Source: Begonia masoniana | Lineage: Eukaryota > Streptophyta > Magnoliopsida > Cucurbitales > Begoniaceae | DNA length: 64,000 nucleotides | Assembly (NCBI GenBank): GCA_022432975.1 | Contig: CM039514.1 | Span: forward strand, 5,501,519 to 5,565,518 | Direction of reading: 5' to 3' | In this document: positions 58,700-64,000 of the stretch, in pieces | Numbering within the stretch: the stretch's first letter is position 1 | Layout of the letters: every line of letters begins with the position of its first letter | Notes under the pieces: model-generated | Told to the model about the DNA's origin: nothing | Database searches by the model: none | Seen by the model: only the letters and a program-made list of their open reading frames with translations | Translations under genes and position numbers: made by a program

Positions 58700-60348
58700 A
58701 TGGCGGAGTCTACGACGCCTCCTACCTCTTCTCAACCTCCTCCTCTTCCTCCCTCTCCGATGATCATCGACGGGTCGGACCACGATTTAGCCCTCGCCGG
58801 CTCTAAATATCTAACCCGACGCGAGGTTCTCGAGCGCAGATCTCGACGGGTAAAGCAGCTCGCTAGGATCTACAAGGACCACTACTGGGCGTTAATGGAG
58901 GAGCTGAAGCGGAAGTACAGGGAATACTACTGGACTTTCGGGAAGAGTCCGTTTAAGGAGGACGAGAAGGATCTCAGTGTTGATCGCTTGGAGCGGGTTG
59001 GGGAGAATGGGAAGGCGGGAGGGTCTAGTGGTGGAGGAGATGATATTAGGAGGTGTAAGGTGACAGGATGTAAAGCGAAAGCCATGGCATTGATTAAGTA
59101 TTGTCATTCTCATATATTGTCGGATTCCAAACAGAGGCTGTACAAAGGATGCACCTTTGTCATCAAGAGGTAGAGGTTTTATTGGACTTTGCCGTACGAT
59201 TTTTTTGGTTTAATTTCCTGTTTTGTTGCTTATGATGATATTTATACCAATTCTTCTTATACTTATTTCGATATTTTTGTGTGAAAAAACATCCATGAAG
59301 AAATTCGTATAATGATTAAGCTTCACGTCAGACATGTATTTGACTGATAATTTGCAAATAATTAAAACTTAGGAATGCAATTATCATCCAGCCAGCTGTA
59401 TTTGGGGAAGTTGGTGAAGCATTAGATGTTCCAAATTATTGATCAAAGGACATGCTCTAATATTGATGTAGCACACAATTATCGCCTAATCCATGATCCA
59501 AGCCTCCATGAATTTCATATTTTATTAGTTTTCTATTTTACTAAATTTCGTATTTACCCTACTTTCTTAATTTATTAGTTTTGTTTCGTGATTATTTCTT
59601 TTTATCAATATGGAAAACTCTATAAAAAGAGTATAATGTAGTAGTTTGAAGAAGACACTTGAATTAACATAGTTTCCCTATTTTGAGAATTTTTTCTCTG
59701 GTAGTATTTTTCTTTTCCGTTTTGATTTCGGACTAAATATTTTGATACACCAAGCATGCTGACCCCAATAGGATGTTCATACTTTACAATTTTGCGATTA
59801 TAACATTCAAGTCTAGTTTTATTTTATTTTATTTTATCTGTGTCACCAAAATGTATAAGTTTGTAATTTAACTGACAGTTAGCACTTTAATTTGACTTTT
59901 TCAGTGTTACTCAGGTGGTTTTTTGCCATTTTCATTTCTGTGACTGTATATTGTTGTAGTCCAATTGATGTTCTATTTGATTCCTCCAGACATCTTAGTA
60001 AGTAGTAGGAATGCTTTTATCCAATAAAGTTGCTTTTCATTTAGGAATTGTAATATATTCTTCTAACTTTTTTCAATTTTCAGTATGCAATCAGGACCTC
60101 TTCTTTGTTCTAAGCCCGTATTAAGATCCATGGTTCTTTCGTACTGCCCTGGCCATCTTCAAAAGGGTGAGAAGTGTTTTGCTCGAGATCTGAGAAAGGC
60201 AGGTCTAAATGTCTCCTCAACGAATAAAATTCATCCAGATTTTCATATCTTGGTCTCTGAATATGTTCGCCAAATTCAATTAAAAAGAAAAGCTGCACGG
60301 AAGACAATTTCAATCAAAGCTGAGTTTAAGGAGCTGAATATGAATTAG
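58700..60348 (+). CDS. zf-C3Hc3H protein, INO80 complex subunit D / KANSL2-like
   Basis: Two exons, 58700-59169 and 60084-60348, joined by a GT-AG intron that splits a Ser codon (AG|T), giving 244 residues with no lesion. The N-terminus is Pro/Ser-rich; residues 40-82 form a charged helical region (RREVLERRSRRVKQLARIYK). Two potential zinc/DNA-binding C3Hc3H units follow: about 119-138 (CKVTGCKAKAMALIKYCHSH) and about 165-190 (CSKPVLRSM..YCPGH..KGEKC). The C-terminus is Lys/Arg-rich. Family members belong to chromatin-remodelling or histone-acetyltransferase complexes in the nucleus; the exact complex in this plant is inference. Intron 1 contains one piece of the large inverted repeat. Confidence 0.88.
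59219..59472 (+). repeat. Right arm of the large inverted repeat, first piece
   Basis: Inverted match to 41373-41652; ends at GTAGC (59468-59472). Lies in intron 1 of the zf-C3Hc3H gene. Confidence 0.85.
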
Positions 60349-60401
60349 AGTCCCTCAGTTAATCTTTTAAGGGCGAGAGGCTATTCTTAGCTCCAAAGGT
60401 G

Positions 60402-60512
60402 AAATTCTTCTAGATTTCCATGTCTTGGCTCTGAGTACACATGCCCAAGTCAAATAAAAAGAAAAGCCATGGGCAGGCAATCAATGTTGAATATAAGTGG
60501 GTGAAAATGAAG
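60402..60512 (+). repeat. Decayed tandem copy of the zf-C3Hc3H exon 2 end
   Basis: GATTTCCATGTCTTGGCTCT and AATAAAAAGAAAAGCC echo the coding stretch from about 60238 to 60348 (GATTTTCATATCTTGGTCTC, ATTAAAAAGAAAAGC). It lies in the presumed 3' UTR and no longer encodes the protein. Confidence 0.7.
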
Positions 60513-61261
60513 CCTCGTTTGCTTCGGTTTTCTCTTTATAATGTTGAGCAATCAGCTGGGAAGATGGATTTCAAAAACGTTTCCTATGTAAAACTTGGTT
60601 CATAAGTTGGGAACTTTCTTATGCATATTACATACCATGCTTTGTACCAGTTCAAGGTATTTTATTTATTCATTTTGATTAGTCATTGCAAAAATAAGTC
60701 TCCCTTCTTGAAATTATGCCAACTATTGCATTTTGTATTTCTTGCAGCTTGGCACAATACGTTAAAATATTGCATTTTGTATCTCGAAACAAGGCAATTC
60801 GAGTCAGTACGAATCAAGTTGATCTTGAATAACGCAAAAATTTTACTCGAACAAATAATGAATAGAAAAAATAGCGGATATTACGATATCCATTTAAAAA
60901 AGAACTCTTAAATATCCATTTGGTAGAGAGTCAAATTATTAAACCAAGTGAAAGATAAAAGTATATAAATAGACTCTAACCTAGGTACCGGTACAAAAGT
61001 TCATTTTAAGTTCATTTTTTCTCTTTTGTGGGCATGGAATTTATCTAGAGCAATAAACTAGCTTGCTGTTTAATGGTAAGGCAAATAATCAAATTTTATT
61101 GAAGGATTTCTATGAGTGATTGTTATGGTAGTGGTTTCACTGGCATCCTCCGGCTGCCAGACTAAATTTCTTTGCTTACTAAGTTTTGTACCTCATGTAA
61201 TGAACTTACTTTTTGGGAATGCACATCTTGAGCTATAATAATGGGTATTTGTGTATGTGAG
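60513..61261. other. Spacer
   Basis: Unremarkable AT-rich DNA; short ORFs without recognisable domains. Confidence 0.5.
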
Positions 61262-62461
61262 CAGATATTTGGCCAAGAAGCAGAAAGTACTGTGGTAGAT
61301 CTAAGCTCTCTAGATCTTGTCTTCCTCAAACAAGACAATATTACAGTCAAGTGATCAGTTGTGTGACGTACAGAGGAGCTTGGACTTCACAAACTCCGCC
61401 ATTTCTCAGCTACCTTGGTCTGAAATTCGTGAGGTTTCATCTACGTTTGCTCCCAACTGTTATGAAGGACAATCTCAGGTATTAGCTGAGGAAGATTTCT
61501 TGGAAATCGATGATCTAATTGGTTCTGAGCCCTCTTTCGTCCCTGTAAAACCTGCAAACAACTTGCTTATTGAAAACATGGATGTGTTCGGCAAACTTGA
61601 TATGTTCCATGATACAACCATGTTCCTTCATGATCTCGGGCCTATTGACCATGGTACAGTTTCAGAGATATACCCTACCGAGCACGAGAAGAGTATGGCA
61701 AATCAATTAGAATGCCAGTTGCAATCAAATAGTGATTGCTTGAATCAAAGTACCAATCCGTTATGGATTGGTGATCAACCAAGTAATATCTTTAATTTAT
61801 CAGAATCTCATCAGGCCTATGCTTCTCAGCCAACCGCAGGTATATATAGTAATAGCACTTTTCTAATTTTTTATGCCTTCTCAGCCTGAGTCTTCATTTT
61901 TTTTTTATCAATGCAAACTGCTAGCTCTGGCTTGGTTTTCCTACATTCACAGAGCTCTTGTTTAGATGGAGGGTTTGGGTTTATCAACCCACACCTTCTA
62001 ATGGGCAAGAAGCCTCTCTGGACGTTGACCCAGAATCAAGTGCTATTATATACAAGTAATATCATCATCCATTGGTGGGAAGATGTGCTATGGCTCCGCT
62101 CAACATCTCCACCATTGGATGAAATCAAAGCCTAGAAAATTTGTCAAAAAATAGGGTCTTTGAAACACGTGCAAGAAAATATAAATACTCTTCTTAGTCA
62201 CTCGTTATGCTATACTTTTCCGAAACCTATTTTCTAAACAAGTTTTGGTAGGTCATACATAGGAAACGAAGGCGACAATGATGGTGGGGTAGTGAGCCGA
62301 TTATCGTCCTCTCTGTGGTCCTTTGTTGAGTCAATACCAACCACTCCAACCTCAGCGTCTGAAAATACTTTGGTGAATCGGGCTTTTGAGAGAATGTCTA
62401 GTTTCAAGAAATTGACAATCAACCCGAGAAACTCACATGTTTCCATTGATACTTTTGCGTG
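61262..62461 (+). pseudogene. NAC transcription factor C-terminal fragment (membrane-tethered NTL type)
   Basis: 61317-61839 reads EEDFLEIDDLIGSEPS, then LDMFHDTTMFLHDLGPIDHG. A GTATAT donor follows at 61840. 61995-62080 gives ASLDVDPESSAIIYK, and 62251-62461 gives [20 protein letters not shown] then [10 protein letters not shown] before a TGA. These are hallmarks of the activation region of NAC017-like NAC proteins. The N-terminal DNA-binding NAC domain is absent, and no clear C-terminal membrane segment follows in frame. It is probably a duplicated relic. Exon limits are approximate. Confidence 0.6.
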
Positions 62462-63075
62462 ATATTTTTTGTACCTGCAACATTTATCTTATCTTATAAC
62501 CCAAATTCTTTATTATATGCTAAATATAATTCAAATGCAGCTAATTATGTTTACCCTCTACAACAGTTTGTTGTGGTTATATTGTAAAAAACTAAAATTT
62601 GGTGATGAGATTGTTCTTTTTCTTATTTACCCTCTACAACAGTTTTCTATTTTTTTAGTTTTATTGCCTTTTTTTTTTTCCTGTGTTAGTCCATGTATCT
62701 TAGCTGCATACTTTTATTGCAGGGTACCTGGTATATACAAAGTTCATCGAGGAGGTGGATTCAACTGACTTGAATCTCATGTGATGCAACTAAAGAAAAC
62801 GCCCGTGTGTTCATTTCATTTGGTCATACCAATCGATTTTTTCCCTTCAAATTGATAAGAATCGAGTCATCAGAAATCAATAGATGGAATTGTAGCCAAT
62901 TCAGATGCATGTAAATTTTCTTGGATTGTTCAAATCTTTTTTGCATTTTGAATTAGTCCTTCACTCATTGTGCATTGATGCAATCTGATTTGTTTTTTAT
63001 GATGAACTGTAAGTGCAGTGCCAAGGATCTATCTCATTCAGATTATGGGGATAGAATTATCGTTCTTATGCTTCA
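62462..63075. other. Spacer
   Basis: AT-rich. A duplicated TTTACCCTCTACAACAGTTT (62550 and 62627) is the only structure seen. A hydrophobic frame (62469-62768) has no recognisable family. Confidence 0.5.
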
Positions 63076-63290
63076 GTAGCCGCCTCGATTGATGAATGAG
63101 ATTAGAGATACTTCAGGAATTGGATTAGTCCAATAATATAAATATATCCCAGGTTTTGCTTAAATTCCATAAAAATCTTAGATTCTTATGATAGCATCGA
63201 CAGTGGTCGAAAGTGGATCATAATTTTTTACGAGTTGTATTATTCAATGTTGTTTCGGCATTATTTTAATCATTATCACCACATTCTAGT
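63076..63290 (+). repeat. Right arm of the large inverted repeat, second piece
   Basis: Inverted match to 41182-41377; starts with the same GTAGC (63076-63080) at which the first piece ends. Confidence 0.85.
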
Positions 63291-63387
63291 TCTAGATGGC
63301 GATGCTGGGGTTCTTTGTTCTCTGTTCTGGATGTTCACTCGGAGCTGGGGAGACGGCGATGCAATTGAAGATGACGATGCCGCAATA

Positions 63388-63672
63388 AAGGTGGTCGTAC
63401 CTATAATAGTTCTAAAGTAGCAAAATTCTTTGTCAGGTAAGGTTCGATCCGCATGAAAAGCATAAGGATCTGGGCACTATCTCATACAGGGGGCTCGGTG
63501 AAATAGATGTGTGTGAAGATGCAGACTATCTGCACCTGGGTAGAAAAGACCATGTGACGCTTCATTGTTCAATGGGATTGACTTTAGACCTTTCTTGCTC
63601 AACTTAGGTGGAGGGCGAACAATGCCTCCTTCTGGGCCCGAGCCATTAGTGAGATACCACTTTGAAATTTAT
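63388..63672 (+). pseudogene. Nuclear plastid DNA: 23S rRNA fragment (NUPT)
   Basis: Recognisable 23S segments: AAAGTAGCAAAATTCTTTGT, ATCTGGGCACTATCTC, GGCTCGGTGAAATAGA, GAAGATGCAGACTATCTGCA, GGGCCCGAGCCATTAGTGAG. Wording such as GATCCGCATGAAAAGC and GATCTGGGCAC fits plastid 23S (domain V area) rather than plant mitochondrial 26S. Many substitutions and small indels show it is an old, non-functional insert. Confidence 0.82.
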
Positions 63673-64000
63673 AGTCTTAGTCACCATTCATTCTTCCATG
63701 AACGAATAAAACATATATTGTACATGCACATTTTTCTATGAAGATTTGGTCTTAAAACTTGGTACCATTACATGACTATACATCAAGGATAGAAATTTCT
63801 AGTATTGTTTCCCTAAAGTAAAGATTCAAATAAGTTATCATAATGGTTTTCTTATAGCTCAACGACGGGTTGCGCGTTCAAACTCCATTCTACGTTTCCA
63901 CTCGAGTAATATTTTCTTCCTGTCTTAGCCTTGTAATTCGTATTTAATCTTTTATTTAAATAAAATGAAAAATCTAATTTCTTTAGGGTTAAAATCATTT
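63673..64000. other. Spacer to window end
   Basis: No gene or structure recognised. Confidence 0.5.

Noticed and set aside
59473..63075. Interpretation of the 3.6-kb interval as a classical transposon
   Set aside because: No terminal inverted repeats or LTRs at its ends (left end ACACAATTATCG, right end TTATGCTTCA), and it contains an ordinary exon of the zf-C3Hc3H gene.

Overview
The window is eukaryotic nuclear DNA from a flowering plant, most likely a eudicot. The evidence is plant Ty3/gypsy chromoviruses with a plant initiator-Met tRNA primer site, a coiled-coil NBS-LRR gene, Dicer-like 2 with 22 exons, a CGFS glutaredoxin remnant, a membrane-tethered-type NAC fragment and a decayed plastid 23S rRNA insert. 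Species cannot be fixed from the sequence; a cucurbit-like source is only a guess.

Layout. Positions 1-30120 are a nest of LTR retroelements. The left end (1-2584) is a near-perfect second copy of the pol region of element A and ends at a 100-N gap, so it is probably a redundant contig end. An antisense LTR/leader fragment follows (2685-3446). Element A (3447-11960, Tekay-type chromovirus) abuts the 5' LTR remnant of the related element B (11961-24424). B's 3' LTR is split by element C (17217-22575), a young, minus-strand, gag-only element with LTRs that look identical and a 5-bp target duplication. B lies against a third LTR family (E, 24425-26555), which lies in a D-type LTR (26556-27759 plus 30106-30120). 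A second D-type LTR (27760-30100, solo, TSD ATGGG) is inserted in that one. Positions 30121-33700 hold a broken Mutator-like transposase, a broken plant-transposon protein, a set of four ~38-bp palindromes and a triplicated ~106-bp repeat.

Positions 34166-40087 carry a CC-NBS-LRR resistance gene of five exons. A partial GRXS14-like glutaredoxin follows (41901-42905). DCL2 fills 43660-55629 on the minus strand; all 22 exons can be placed and sum to 1387 residues once two single-base insertions are discounted. A two-exon, intact zf-C3Hc3H (INO80D/KANSL2-like) gene lies at 58700-60348, followed by a NAC C-terminal fragment and a plastid 23S rRNA fragment.

Most notable: intron 18 of DCL2 carries a ~148-bp inverted copy of the RNase IIIa-coding part of exon 20, so the Dicer pre-mRNA could fold into a long hairpin. 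The same gene has an Arg-to-Cys change in helicase motif VI. A ~470-bp repeat lies inverted on either side of DCL2; its right-hand copy is split in two by 3.6 kb at a 5-bp GTAGC overlap. Most frameshifts in DCL2, the NBS-LRR gene and the glutaredoxin fall in homopolymers, so much of the apparent gene breakage may be base-calling error.
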